This document shows, piece by piece, positions 35,783 through 44,011 of a stretch of 64,000 bases of DNA. The stretch comes from Crocinitomicaceae bacterium. Lineage in GTDB: Bacteria; Bacteroidota; Bacteroidia; Flavobacteriales_D; Crocinitomicaceae. The position numbers were made by a program, and so were the translations under genes. The DNA lies in assembly GCA_020436025.1 (NCBI GenBank), contig JAGQYP010000003.1, positions 1 to 64,000 of the forward strand, given 5' to 3'. The notes under the pieces were generated by a model that had not been told where the DNA came from, did not search any database, and was given only the letters and a program-made list of their open reading frames with translations. Each line of letters starts with the position of its first letter. The first letter of the stretch is position 1.

Positions 35783-37273
35783 ATGGAAAAATTTGATGTT
35801 ATCGTAATCGGAGGAGGACCCGCAGGCTATGCTGCAGCCATGAGAGCTGTAGACTACGATATGAAAGTATGTCTGATCGAAAAAGATCGAGTTGGAGGTG
35901 CTGGAGTGTATCACGGAGCACTATCTTCTAAAACTTTATGGGAGATTTCTCAAAAGGTTAGAAACGTCAATGAAAGTTTGGCTACCAGGGCCTCTAAATT
36001 TGACATTACATGGGCGGAAGTAAAACAAACTTTGGAAGAAGCTGTATTTGAAAGAAAATTCCAGTATTCCTGTCATATCAAACTACTTCAAGAAGAAACC
36101 ATCTCTAAAAAATTTAACTACGAAAGAGGTGAAGGCAGATTCCTAACGGATCACGAAATTGAAATCACATGTAATGATGGAGAGAAAAAAGTGATCTATG
36201 GAGAGCACATCATCCTGGCTACTGGTTCGACTCCAAGAAGATTACCAAATATTATAGCCGATGAAGAAGTAATTCTCACTTCAGATGGAATTGACGAAAT
36301 CGAAGACTTCCCAAAATCCATGGTGGTAGTTGGAGCTGGTGTGATTGGATGTGAGTACGCAACGATCTTCTCCAATTTTGGAAAAACCAAAGTGTACATT
36401 ATTGACCGTCAAAATCAGATTCTTCCATTCGAAGATGAAGATATTTCTAAACTGATCGCAAGTAATTTTGATAAGAATGGAGTGACGATTCACCACAATG
36501 CCAATTTGGTTCGAATGGAAAGAATCGGCGATGAAGTGGAATATGAATTGTCTTACCCGGATGGAAAAAGCGAAATTATCCGTGTGGAGAAAGCATTACT
36601 TTCAATCGGACGTGTACCAAACATTGCTCCACTGTGCATTGAAAACGCGGGTGTTTCGATGAGTAAAAGAGGAATCCATATTGGAGATGTAGATACTCAA
36701 ACCAATGTTCCTCATATTTATGCAGTCGGAGATGTTTCCGGTAGAATTGCCTTGGTAAACATGGGAGAGATCGAAGCTCGTCATGCGGTTGAAAAAATCA
36801 ATGATCCTTCCATCCCGCCAATTTCCTATGACAACGTAAGTACCATCATGTTCTTAAATCCAGAAGTTGCTGCTGTTGGAATGCATGAAGGACAATGCCT
36901 GGAACGAAATATACCTTGTAAAGTGGTGAAAATCGACTACTCGGTTATTGCCAGAGCCATTGCCATGAGAAACACCCAAGGTTTCTTTAAAATTGTTGTA
37001 ACCAATGATGATAAAATGCAAATTCTTGGAATGCGCGCAGTTGGAGAACATGCTTCCTCTGCAATTCAAGCAGTAGCCTTATTGATCTCCATGGGCAAAG
37101 GTGTAGAAGAAATTGCGGAATTGGTTCACCCACACCCGTCCATAGTAGAAGGAATTCAGGAGTGCGTGAGAATGCTGATGAATAAATCTGTATTCAAATC
37201 TTCCGTGTTTAAAGACAAATTACATTGTTATAGTTTGATCGATGGGGTGAAAACTCCGCTTCAAAGACTTTAG
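35783..37273 (+). CDS. Flavoprotein of the dihydrolipoamide dehydrogenase / SthA family lacking redox cysteines
   Basis: The 496-residue protein starts at ATG 35783. It has the FAD motif VIGGGPAGYAAA (about 7-18), ILATGSTPRRLP (about 145), the NAD(P) motif VVVGAGVIGCEYATIF (about 177-192), and the second FAD motif YAVGDVSG (about 314). A dimerisation domain ends HPHPSIVEGIQE (about 450), which keeps the usual His-Glu. In place of GGTCLNVGCIPSK it has GGAGVYHGALSSK (about 38-50), so both disulfide cysteines are missing. The GCEYATIF stretch resembles soluble transhydrogenase SthA. It should therefore pass electrons through FAD without a disulfide. It probably acts in nicotinamide nucleotide exchange or quinone reduction; which cannot be told. 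Confidence 0.85.
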   Translation: MEKFDVIVIGGGPAGYAAAMRAVDYDMKVCLIEKDRVGGAGVYHGALSSKTLWEISQKVRNVNESLATRASKFDITWAEVKQTLEEAVFERKFQYSCHIKLLQEETISKKFNYERGEGRFLTDHEIEITCNDGEKKVIYGEHIILATGSTPRRLPNIIADEEVILTSDGIDEIEDFPKSMVVVGAGVIGCEYATIFSNFGKTKVYIIDRQNQILPFEDEDISKLIASNFDKNGVTIHHNANLVRMERIGDEVEYELSYPDGKSEIIRVEKALLSIGRVPNIAPLCIENAGVSMSKRGIHIGDVDTQTNVPHIYAVGDVSGRIALVNMGEIEARHAVEKINDPSIPPISYDNVSTIMFLNPEVAAVGMHEGQCLERNIPCKVVKIDYSVIARAIAMRNTQGFFKIVVTNDDKMQILGMRAVGEHASSAIQAVALLISMGKGVEEIAELVHPHPSIVEGIQECVRMLMNKSVFKSSVFKDKLHCYSLIDGVKTPLQRL

Positions 37274-37280
37274 AGTTTTT

Positions 37281-37313
37281 AATTCGGAATTCGAAATGGG
37301 GAATTCGGAATGG
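37281..37313. repeat. Left inverted heptad array of the four-helix-bundle cassette
   Basis: Phased units: AATTCGG 37281-37287, AATTCGA 37288-37294, AATGGGG 37295-37301, AATTCGG 37302-37308, then AATGG. The reverse complement of the right array reproduces the same unit order with two substitutions within the four full units. Confidence 0.92.
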
Positions 37314-37363
37314 TTGAGTAAATTTCTTATTTTTGATTTATTAACCACAATAAATCAAATTCA

Positions 37364-37720
37364 ATGAAAACTTATAGTATTCAAGAACGAACTTTTGAGT
37401 TCGCAGTTGAAATAGTATTGCTTTATAAAAAATTAAGAAAGCAAGAAGATATTCTTTGCAAGCAACTAGTTCGATCTGGAACCTCAATTGGAGCCAATGC
37501 TGCCGAAGCAAATAGCGCTCAATCAAAAGCGGATTTTATCAGTAAATTAAGTATAAGTGAAAAAGAATCCAGTGAGACGGATTTTTGGTTAAGACTTCTG
37601 TACCGAACAGATTACATTAACCAATCTGATTTTGTAAAACTTCATTCGGAAAACGATGAAATCCTGAGAATCTTAAAATCAATTATTAAAAACACAAAAC
37701 AAAATTCCCTAAAAAAATAA
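37364..37720 (+). CDS. Four helix bundle protein (S23 / IVS-encoded, Avd-like)
   Basis: The 118-residue helical protein has the family signature: KQLVRSGTSIGANAAEA (about 40-56) followed by KADFISKLSISEKESSETDFWLRLL (split over about 63-87). The family was first described as the ORF in intervening sequences of 23S rRNA of Leptospira, and is structurally like Avd, the accessory protein of diversity-generating retroelements. Here it is neither in rRNA nor near a reverse transcriptase. It is bracketed by inverted heptad arrays, and its stop codon overlaps the right one. No RBS is visible. The function of stand-alone copies is unknown. Confidence 0.9.
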   Translation: MKTYSIQERTFEFAVEIVLLYKKLRKQEDILCKQLVRSGTSIGANAAEANSAQSKADFISKLSISEKESSETDFWLRLLYRTDYINQSDFVKLHSENDEILRILKSIIKNTKQNSLKK

Positions 37721-37750
37721 TTCCGAATTCCCAATTCCGAATTCCGAATT
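37719..37750. repeat. Right inverted heptad array of the four-helix-bundle cassette
   Basis: Read on the minus strand from 37750: AATTCGG, AATTCGG, AATTGGG, AATTCGG, then AATT. It begins on the last two bases of the TAA stop of the four-helix-bundle gene and runs into the A-run of the rpoD terminator. Confidence 0.92.
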
Positions 37751-37787
37751 AAAAAAAAAAGGGTCAGCAAAGCCAACCCTTTTTTTC
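37751..37787 (-). terminator. Terminator of rpoD (possibly bidirectional)
   Basis: AAAGGGT pairs with ACCCTTT around an 11-base loop that itself has GC.../...GC. A10 lies on the left and T7 on the right. Confidence 0.75.
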
Positions 37788-37809
37788 ACTATCAGTTAAC
37801 AAAAAATGA

Positions 37810-38679
37810 TTACCCTAAATAGGCTTTAAGCAATTTCGATCTGGAAGTGTGTTTCAATCTTCGGATCGCTTTTTCTTTGATCTGTCTTACTCTTTCACGT
37901 GTTAAGTCAAATTTCAAACCGATCTCTTCCAAAGTCATGGCTTGTTGCCCGTTTAAACCAAAATAAAATCTTATTACGTCCGCTTCTCTTGGAGTAAGCG
38001 TCATTAAACTTCTTTCAATCTCTCTTCTTAACGAATCGATCAATAGTTCCTTCTCTGGAGATGGACTGTCTTTTGAAGACATCACTTCATACATAGAGGA
38101 TGAAGAGTCATCTCCTTCTTTCAAAGGAGCATCCATGGATACGTGTCTTCCCGTGCTTGAAAGTGATTGTTTCACTTCATCAACAGAAACTTCAAGACAT
38201 TCAGCTAACTCATCTGGAGATGGAGGTCTTTCGTACTCCTGTTCCAAATGCGAATAAGCCTTATTGATCTTGTTGATCGACCCAATCTTGTTCAATGGTA
38301 ACCTTACGATTCTTGCTTGTTCTGCCAATGCTTGCAAAATAGATTGTCTGATCCACCATACGGCATAGGAAATAAATTTAAATCCTCTAGTTTCATCAAA
38401 TCTTTTTGCAGCCTTGATCAATCCCAAGTTCCCCTCGTTGATTAGGTCAGGCAAAGACAATCCCTGGTTTTGGTACTGTTTAGATACCGAAACCACGAAT
38501 CTCAAGTTGGCTTTGGTTAATCTCTCCAAAGCGGCCTGATCTCCCTCTCTAATCCTTCTCGCCAGTTCCACCTCTTCCTCTGCAGTGATCAAGTCTACTC
38601 GACCGATCTCCTGAAGATACTTGTCTAAAGAAGCTGTTTCCCTGTTTGTTACCTGCTTTGTAATCTTTAATTGTCTCAT
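37810..38679 (-). CDS. rpoD: Primary sigma factor RpoD (sigma-A type)
   Basis: The 289-residue protein has the short form of the Bacteroidota housekeeping sigma factor, lacking most of region 1. Region 1.2 is [31 protein letters not shown] (starting about 17). Region 2 has [31 protein letters not shown] and [13 protein letters not shown] (about 65-120). Region 3 begins [13 protein letters not shown]. Region 4 has [16 protein letters not shown] and [19 protein letters not shown] (about 225-280). This factor recognises the TTTG/TAnnTTTG promoters of the phylum. A 650-base repeat-rich gap lies upstream. Confidence 0.96.
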   Translation of the reverse strand: MRQLKITKQVTNRETASLDKYLQEIGRVDLITAEEEVELARRIREGDQAALERLTKANLRFVVSVSKQYQNQGLSLPDLINEGNLGLIKAAKRFDETRGFKFISYAVWWIRQSILQALAEQARIVRLPLNKIGSINKINKAYSHLEQEYERPPSPDELAECLEVSVDEVKQSLSSTGRHVSMDAPLKEGDDSSSSMYEVMSSKDSPSPEKELLIDSLRREIERSLMTLTPREADVIRFYFGLNGQQAMTLEEIGLKFDLTRERVRQIKEKAIRRLKHTSRSKLLKAYLG

Positions 38680-38808
38680 TAAACCTTAAGTATTAAATCA
38701 TTTTTAAAAAGTCGTGTATATTAAGACGCGTTTTTTACCTAAATAGTTACTAAAAAAACGGATTTTTTTTTCTTCGTTACAGAAAAAGCCTTGAATTGCT
38801 GGGTTTTT

Positions 38809-38903
38809 TGGATGCTTGAATTTCTGGATATTTGGATGTTTGGACTGTTAGATGCTAGATTTTCAGATTGCAAGATTATAAGATTGTCAGACTTTCAGAT
38901 ATA
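38809..38903. repeat. Octad array, NNGATTNN family
   Basis: Twelve units in phase, all eight bases except one of seven. Examples are TGGATGCT 38809-38816, TGGATATT 38825-38832, TGGATGTT 38833-38840, TAGATTTT 38856-38863, AAGATTAT 38872-38879, AAGATTGT 38880-38887 and CAGACTTT 38888-38895. GA occupies units' positions 3-4 nearly throughout. Confidence 0.88.
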
Positions 38904-38919
38904 CAAATTATTAAAAAAG

Positions 38920-39257
38920 TCTTGCATCTGATGTCTTGTGTCTTGGATCTAGTATCTCATTCACTCTTGTTTTGCGCAGGATTTGGGAATCCTCCGCAGC
39001 TTCGTCTTGGATCTGGTATCTGGAATCTGAAAATCTAGAGTCTTATTCACTCCTGTTTTGCGCAGGATTTGGGAATCCTTCACAGCTTAGTCTGGTGTCT
39101 TGGATCTAGTATCTTGAATCTAGAATCTCATTCACTCCTGTTTTACGCAGGATTTGGGAATCCTCCGCAGCTCAGTCTGGTGTCTTGGATCTAGTGTCTG
39201 GAATCTAGAATCTCATTCACTCCTGTTTTGCGCAGGATTTGGGAATTCTCTGCAGCT
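38920..39257. repeat. Four-unit composite array: TCTNNNN heptads plus hairpin module
   Basis: Hairpin modules lie at 38957-39001, 39043-39087, 39128-39172 and 39213-39257, spaced 86, 85 and 85 bases. Each contains CAGGATTTGGGAATCC, in which GGATT and AATCC pair around TGGG and the stem extends outward through GC-rich flanks. Between modules are five or six phased heptads beginning TCT: for example TCTTGGA 39098-39104, TCTAGTA 39105-39111, TCTTGAA 39112-39118, TCTAGAA 39119-39125. Confidence 0.92.
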
Positions 39258-39276
39258 TGTTCGATATCCGTCATCA

Positions 39277-39306
39277 ACAAAAAAGCCCACTCTCTCGAGC
39301 AGGCTT
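39277..39306 (-). terminator. Terminator of pnp
   Basis: On the minus strand AAGCCTGCTC pairs fully (two wobble pairs) with GAGTGGGCTT around GAGA, followed by TTTT. It lies 25 bases after the pnp stop. Confidence 0.88.
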
Positions 39307-39330
39307 TCCTTATTTTCTTTCAAAAAAAGC

Positions 39331-41490
39331 TTAGTTATTATTCTCTGCTTTTTCTGGTTTTGGTAACAACACTTTTCTGGATAATTTCCATTTTTTAGTT
39401 TTTGGATCTTTACCCAATACCTTGAACTTTACAATATCTCCTTCTTTTGCATGGTCTTCCATGTTTTGGATTCTTTCCCAAGCAAATTCAGAAACGTGGA
39501 TTAGTCCGTCGTTTCCTGGAAGGATTTCTACGAATACACCGTATTTCTGAACCGATTTTATTGGTCCTTCATACTCAGCACCATCTTCTACTTCTGGAGG
39601 GAAAGCAATCATTCTGATTTTATTCTCAGCAGCATCACTTCCTTCTTTATCAGTAGCCATGATTTGTACTCGACCCATCGTTTTACCATCTACAACAACT
39701 TCTTCAATCGTAACTGTTGTTCCAGTATCTTTTTGAATCTGTTGGATGATTTTACCACCTGGGCCAATGATCGCACCAATACAATCTTCTGGTACGTCTA
39801 ATCCAATAATTCTTGGAGAATGTGGCTTCAATTCTGGTCTAGGTTGAGCTAACGTTTCAGTCAACTTATCCAAGATATGTAACCTACCAGCTCTTGCTTG
39901 GTTTAATGCTTCAGTTAATACCTCGAAAGACAAACCGTCAATTTTAATATCCATCTGACAAGCAGTGATTCCATCTTTGGTACCAGTTACTTTAAAGTCC
40001 ATATCTCCTAAATGATCTTCATCACCTAGAATATCAGAAAGTACTTTGTATTTCCCTTGATCGTCAGTAACCAATCCCATCGCGATTCCAGATACTGGTT
40101 TTTTCATTTGAATACCACCATCCATCAAGGCCAATGTACCAGCACAAACTGTTGCCATAGAAGAAGAACCGTTTGATTCTAAAATCTCAGACACCAATCT
40201 GATTGTATAAGGACACTCTGATTGATCTGGCAACATGCCTTTCAATGCTCTCAAAGCTAAGTTTCCGTGACCTACTTCTCTTCTACTTACCCCTCTAATT
40301 GGTCTTTCTTCACCAGTTGAGAATGGAGGGAAGTTATAATGTAATAAGAATCTCTCTGAAGTTTCTTGAGTTACTCCGTCGATCATTTGTTCATCCAACT
40401 TACCACCCAAAGTTAAAGTTGTTAGAGATTGAGTTTCACCTCTTGTAAAGATTGAAGAACCATGAGCTCTAGGTAAATAATCCACCTCACTCCAAATTGG
40501 TCTGATTTCGTCGAATCCTCTTCCGTCCAAACGAACAGAATCATCAAGCATTACTCTTCTAACAGCTTCTTTCTTTGTTTTTCCAAAATATTGAGAAATC
40601 AAAGCACCTTTTTCCTCTAATTCTTCTTCTGAAAATTGGGCTTCTAGCTCTTCTTTAACCGCGCTAAACAATTCGCTTCTTTTTTCTTTGGAAGCCAATC
40701 CTTGTCTTGCAACCTCTCTGCACTTATCGTAAGCAAACTCATGAACTTTCTTTTTCAAGTCTTCATCGTGCGTTTCATGGCAATATTCTCTCTTTGGATT
40801 TGCTGAAGGAATTTCAGCAGCCAATTCCAATTGGAAAGTACATTGTTTCTTAATTGCTTCGTGTCCAGCTTTGAATGCTTCTACCATTTCAGCTTCAGAA
40901 ATTTCTTTCATCTCACCTTCAAGCATTACCACATCTTTGTCTGTTCCGGCAATCATAATATCGTAATCAGACTCTTCCAACTGAGCAACTGTAGGGTTAA
41001 TGATGATTTCACCATTTACTCTACCCACTCTAACTTCAGACATTGGTCCGTTAAATGGAATATCAGATACACAAATAGCAGCAGAAGCCGCAAATCCTAA
41101 TAAGGAATCAGGAGTATTTACTCCGTCATAAGACATCAATTGCAACATCACCTGAGTTCCTGCATGGTAATCATCTGGGAACAATGGACGAAGTGCTCTG
41201 TCTACTAATCTCATATTCAAAACCTCTTGATCAGATGGTCTTGCTTCTCTTTTCAAATACCCACCTGGAAATTTCCCTGAGGCAGCATATTTTTCACGAT
41301 AATCTACAGTTAATGGAAGGAAGTCAATTCCATCCATCGCGTCTTTTGATGATACAACAGTTGCAAGGATCATGGTATCACCTTGTCTAACTACAACTGC
41401 TCCATCAGCTTGTTTTGCTAATTTCCCTGTTTCAACGGAAATGGCTCTTCCATCTCCCAGGTCAATTGTTTTTGTAATTCCTAACTTCAT
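39331..41490 (-). CDS. pnp: Polynucleotide phosphorylase
   Basis: PNPase degrades RNA 3'-to-5' with phosphate. The 719-residue protein has two RNase PH domains (about 10-215 and 310-545; [16 protein letters not shown] in the first, [16 protein letters not shown] and [13 protein letters not shown] in the second). A KH domain follows ([15 protein letters not shown], about 575), and then an S1 domain ([20 protein letters not shown], about 640, with [13 protein letters not shown]). The length and order are standard. It lies downstream of rpsO on the same strand, with a strong terminator between, as in many bacteria where rpsO and pnp are adjacent. Confidence 0.97.
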   Translation of the reverse strand: MKLGITKTIDLGDGRAISVETGKLAKQADGAVVVRQGDTMILATVVSSKDAMDGIDFLPLTVDYREKYAASGKFPGGYLKREARPSDQEVLNMRLVDRALRPLFPDDYHAGTQVMLQLMSYDGVNTPDSLLGFAASAAICVSDIPFNGPMSEVRVGRVNGEIIINPTVAQLEESDYDIMIAGTDKDVVMLEGEMKEISEAEMVEAFKAGHEAIKKQCTFQLELAAEIPSANPKREYCHETHDEDLKKKVHEFAYDKCREVARQGLASKEKRSELFSAVKEELEAQFSEEELEEKGALISQYFGKTKKEAVRRVMLDDSVRLDGRGFDEIRPIWSEVDYLPRAHGSSIFTRGETQSLTTLTLGGKLDEQMIDGVTQETSERFLLHYNFPPFSTGEERPIRGVSRREVGHGNLALRALKGMLPDQSECPYTIRLVSEILESNGSSSMATVCAGTLALMDGGIQMKKPVSGIAMGLVTDDQGKYKVLSDILGDEDHLGDMDFKVTGTKDGITACQMDIKIDGLSFEVLTEALNQARAGRLHILDKLTETLAQPRPELKPHSPRIIGLDVPEDCIGAIIGPGGKIIQQIQKDTGTTVTIEEVVVDGKTMGRVQIMATDKEGSDAAENKIRMIAFPPEVEDGAEYEGPIKSVQKYGVFVEILPGNDGLIHVSEFAWERIQNMEDHAKEGDIVKFKVLGKDPKTKKWKLSRKVLLPKPEKAENNN

Positions 41491-41509
41491 ATTTTATTTT
41501 TCGTTTTTA

Positions 41510-41544
41510 TAAAAGAAAAGGCAATCAACTAAAAGTCGATTGCC
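41510..41544 (-). terminator. Terminator / processing hairpin of rpsO
   Basis: On the minus strand GGCAATCGAC pairs with GTTGATTGCC (10 bp, one wobble) around TTTTA, then TTTTCTTTT. It separates rpsO from pnp and could also be a nuclease processing site. Confidence 0.85.
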
Positions 41545-41584
41545 CCCCCTAATAAAATTTTCAAAGTGTCGTAAAGACCTTGGA

Positions 41585-41854
41585 TTATCTTCTCAATCCT
41601 AATTCTTTAACGATCGCTCTATATCTTTCGATATCTTTATTTTTCAAATAATCTAGTAAAGATCTTCTCTTACCAACTAGAAGCTGAACCGCTCTTTGTG
41701 TAGTATAATCTTTTCTATTCTTTTTCAAATGCTCTGTTAAGTGTGCAATTCTAACAGTAAACAAAGCGATTTGTCCTTCTGCTGATCCCGTATCGGTTTT
41801 ACCTGAACCGTGTTTTGCGAAGATCTCTTCTTTCTTTTCTTTAGTTAAATACAT
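41585..41854 (-). CDS. rpsO: Ribosomal protein S15
   Basis: S15 binds 16S rRNA early in small-subunit assembly. The 89-residue protein matches the family throughout: YLTKEKKEEIFAKHG, DTGSAEGQIALFTVRIAHLTEHLKKN, HSQRALL-type TTQRAVQLLVGKRRSLLDYLK and the C-terminal RYRAIVKELGLRR. The length is exact. Confidence 0.98.
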   Translation of the reverse strand: MYLTKEKKEEIFAKHGSGKTDTGSAEGQIALFTVRIAHLTEHLKKNRKDYTTQRAVQLLVGKRRSLLDYLKNKDIERYRAIVKELGLRR

Positions 41855-41921
41855 TTCAATATTAATGTTAATGATTGTTATGCATAGACGCCTCCACTAT
41901 GGTCTTGTCTAAATTCGTCGG

Positions 41922-41929
41922 CAAAGATA
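41922..41929 (-). promoter_or_regulatory. Candidate -7 box of the rpsO promoter
   Basis: The minus strand has TATCTTTG, a full match to TAnnTTTG, 68 bases before the rpsO start. No convincing -33 element is seen. Confidence 0.4.
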
Positions 41930-41955
41930 TGTCATTTATTAGGAATAAAAAAATC

Positions 41956-42801
41956 CTAATTCTTAAACATTTCAATTGCTTGGGTTAATTTTTCTTTAAG
42001 TTCTTTTCTCTCTACAATAAAATCTAAGAATCCATGCTCCAATACGAACTCTGCTGTTTGGAATCCTTCAGGAAGATCTTTACCAATAGTTTCCTTTACA
42101 ACTCTAGGTCCTGCAAATCCAATTAGTGCTCCTGGTTCTGCAATATTGATATCTCCTAACATCGCGTACGAAGCAGTTACTCCACCCGTTGTTGGATCTG
42201 TTAGAAAAGAAATATAAGGCAATTTATGTTCAGCCAACTGACCCAATTTCCCAGAAGTTTTTGCCAGCTGCATTAAAGAAATACCTGCTTCCATCATTCT
42301 TGCTCCTCCAGATTTTGAGATAATCATGAAAGGACATTTTAGTTTGATGGCCATATCCACTCCTCGTGCAATTTTTTCACCAACTACAGACCCCATGGAA
42401 CCTCCAATGAAAGCAAAATCCATCGCTGAAATCACCAAGTCATTTCCATTGATTTGACCATGTGCGTTTTGGATGGCATCTTTCAGACCTGTTTTTTGTC
42501 TTGTAGCTTTTAACCTGTCTGTATATTTCTTTGTGTCCTCAAACTTTAATGGATCGGCAGAAACCAAATTCTCATCAAATTTCTTGAATTTTCCATCGTC
42601 AAAAAGAATTCGGAAATACATGTCTGCACTAATTCGGTCGTGTTTTCCACAGTTTTCGCAAACACCCAAATGTTCTTCATGATCATCTGAAGTCATGACG
42701 TGCTTGCACTCTGGGCATTTGTACCACAGACCTTCCGGTGTTTCTTTTTTCTCTGTTGTAGAGGTTGTAATACCTCCTTTTTTTCTTCTAAACCAAGCCA
42801 T
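41956..42801 (-). CDS. accD: Acetyl-CoA carboxylase carboxyltransferase subunit beta
   Basis: AccD forms malonyl-CoA together with AccA in fatty-acid synthesis. From ATG 42801 the protein has 281 residues and starts [10 protein letters not shown]. An N-terminal zinc ribbon (CPEC ... CENC, about 27-50) is followed by the crotonase-like carboxyltransferase domain with [39 protein letters not shown] and [17 protein letters not shown]. The upstream in-frame start at 42816 would add five residues encoded in the heptad array and is less likely. Confidence 0.96.
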   Translation of the reverse strand: MAWFRRKKGGITTSTTEKKETPEGLWYKCPECKHVMTSDDHEEHLGVCENCGKHDRISADMYFRILFDDGKFKKFDENLVSADPLKFEDTKKYTDRLKATRQKTGLKDAIQNAHGQINGNDLVISAMDFAFIGGSMGSVVGEKIARGVDMAIKLKCPFMIISKSGGARMMEAGISLMQLAKTSGKLGQLAEHKLPYISFLTDPTTGGVTASYAMLGDINIAEPGALIGFAGPRVVKETIGKDLPEGFQTAEFVLEHGFLDFIVERKELKEKLTQAIEMFKN

Positions 42802-42807
42802 ATCTTT

Positions 42808-42842
42808 AATTATCAATTATCAACGATCAAGGATCAATGATA
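42808..42842. repeat. Heptad array, AATTATC family, in the accD leader
   Basis: Five phased units: AATTATC 42808-42814, AATTATC 42815-42821, AACGATC 42822-42828, AAGGATC 42829-42835, AATGATA 42836-42842. It starts seven bases upstream of the accD start codon and is the inverse family of TTGATAA at 17123. Confidence 0.88.
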
Positions 42843-42860
42843 AGCGTTCTAATTGATTTT

Positions 42861-43922
42861 TTAAGCAATCGTAATCGAATCGTCTAGATAAACGTCTTGA
42901 ATATTGTTTAATAATTCAATTCCGTCTTTCATGTCTTTTTGGAAGGCTTTTCTTCCTGAGATTAATCCATGACCACCAGCTCTCTTATTGATTACTGCTG
43001 TCAATAATGCTTCTTGCATGTCTGAAGATCCAGATCCAGTTGAAGCTCCTCCTGAGTTGATCAAACCATTTCTTCCCATATAGCAATTCGCTACTTGGTA
43101 TCTACAAAGATCAATTGGATTATCTGTTGTCAATTCAGAATATACTTTTGGATGAGTTTTTCCAAAATTGATTGCTGTATATCCTCCGTTTAGTGTTGGT
43201 AATTTCTGTTTAATAATATCTGCTTGAATGGTCACTCCAATATGGTTTGCCTGAGCAGTAATATCCGTAGCAGTATGGTAATCTACTCCGTCTTTTTTAA
43301 ATCCAGAATTTCTTAAATAGCACCATAAAATTGTTGCCATTCCTAACTCATGCGCTCTTTCAAAAGCCTGAGCAATATCTACAATTTGTCTTTCAGATTC
43401 TTCAGATCCGAAGTAAATTGTAGCTCCTACTGCAGTTGCTCCCATATTCCAAGCCTCTTCAACTGAACCAAATTCGATTTGATTATAGGTATTTGGGTAA
43501 GAAAGAAATTCGTTGTGATTCAATTTTACAATGAATGGAATTTTGTGAGCATATTTTCTAGCACAAGAAGCCAATACCCCAAATGTAGAAGCTACTCCAT
43601 TACATCCTCCTTCGATAGCTAACTTTACAATATTCTCTGGATCAAAATAAATTGGATTTGGAGCAAATGAAGCACCCGCAGAATGCTCAATTCCTTGGTC
43701 AACTGGCAAAATTGAAACATATCCTGTATTTGCCAATCTTCCTGTTCCATATAAAGATTGTAAGCTTTTCAAAACCTGTGGTGATCGGTTTGTACTTCCA
43801 AAACATCTGTCTACGAAATCTGCACCTGGTAAATGAATCATTTCTTTAGGAATTGTTGTGCATTTGTGATTCATCAAGTCCTCACCCTCTTTTCCAATAA
43901 TGTCGTGAATTTTGTTAGCCAT
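42861..43922 (-). CDS. fbaB: Class I fructose-bisphosphate aldolase (DhnA/FbaB type)
   Basis: This aldolase splits fructose-1,6-bisphosphate in glycolysis using a Schiff-base lysine. The 353-residue protein shows [20 protein letters not shown] (about 68-87), [16 protein letters not shown] (about 100), [16 protein letters not shown] (about 124), [14 protein letters not shown] and a C-terminal [21 protein letters not shown] (split over about 284-305). This is the archaeal-type class I group, not the metal-dependent class II enzyme. It is separated from accD by a heptad-bearing leader. Confidence 0.93.
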   Translation of the reverse strand: MANKIHDIIGKEGEDLMNHKCTTIPKEMIHLPGADFVDRCFGSTNRSPQVLKSLQSLYGTGRLANTGYVSILPVDQGIEHSAGASFAPNPIYFDPENIVKLAIEGGCNGVASTFGVLASCARKYAHKIPFIVKLNHNEFLSYPNTYNQIEFGSVEEAWNMGATAVGATIYFGSEESERQIVDIAQAFERAHELGMATILWCYLRNSGFKKDGVDYHTATDITAQANHIGVTIQADIIKQKLPTLNGGYTAINFGKTHPKVYSELTTDNPIDLCRYQVANCYMGRNGLINSGGASTGSGSSDMQEALLTAVINKRAGGHGLISGRKAFQKDMKDGIELLNNIQDVYLDDSITIA

Positions 43923-43950
43923 TCGTTAGAATTTTTAAATAAATAAACCG

Positions 43951-43958
43951 CAAAACTA
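43951..43958 (-). promoter_or_regulatory. Candidate -7 box of the fbaB promoter
   Basis: The minus strand has TAGTTTTG, matching TAnnTTTG, 28 bases upstream of the fbaB ATG. No -33 TTTG was recognised. Confidence 0.35.
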
Positions 43959-44011
43959 AGAAAAAATGATTAGACTGTATTTGTAAAAAATTGCTTTTTG
44001 TAAGCACTTGA

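Larger units (their letters stand above)
38680..39330. other. Repeat-rich gene-free region between rpoD and pnp
   Basis: No gene supported. From left to right it holds the rpoD leader (38680-38800) with no clear -7 box, an octad array (38809-38903), a composite heptad-hairpin array (38920-39257), and the pnp terminator (39277-39306). Confidence 0.8.

Noticed and set aside
37341..37526. Minus-strand frame opposite the four-helix-bundle gene
   Set aside because: It is antisense to a gene with clear family motifs.
38957..39257. Possible CRISPR array
   Set aside because: The intervals between hairpin modules are themselves repeats (TCT heptads), not unique spacers, and no cas gene is in the window.
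39154..39366. 70-codon frame between rpoD and pnp
   Set aside because: It is composed of the 85-base repeats and runs into the pnp end.
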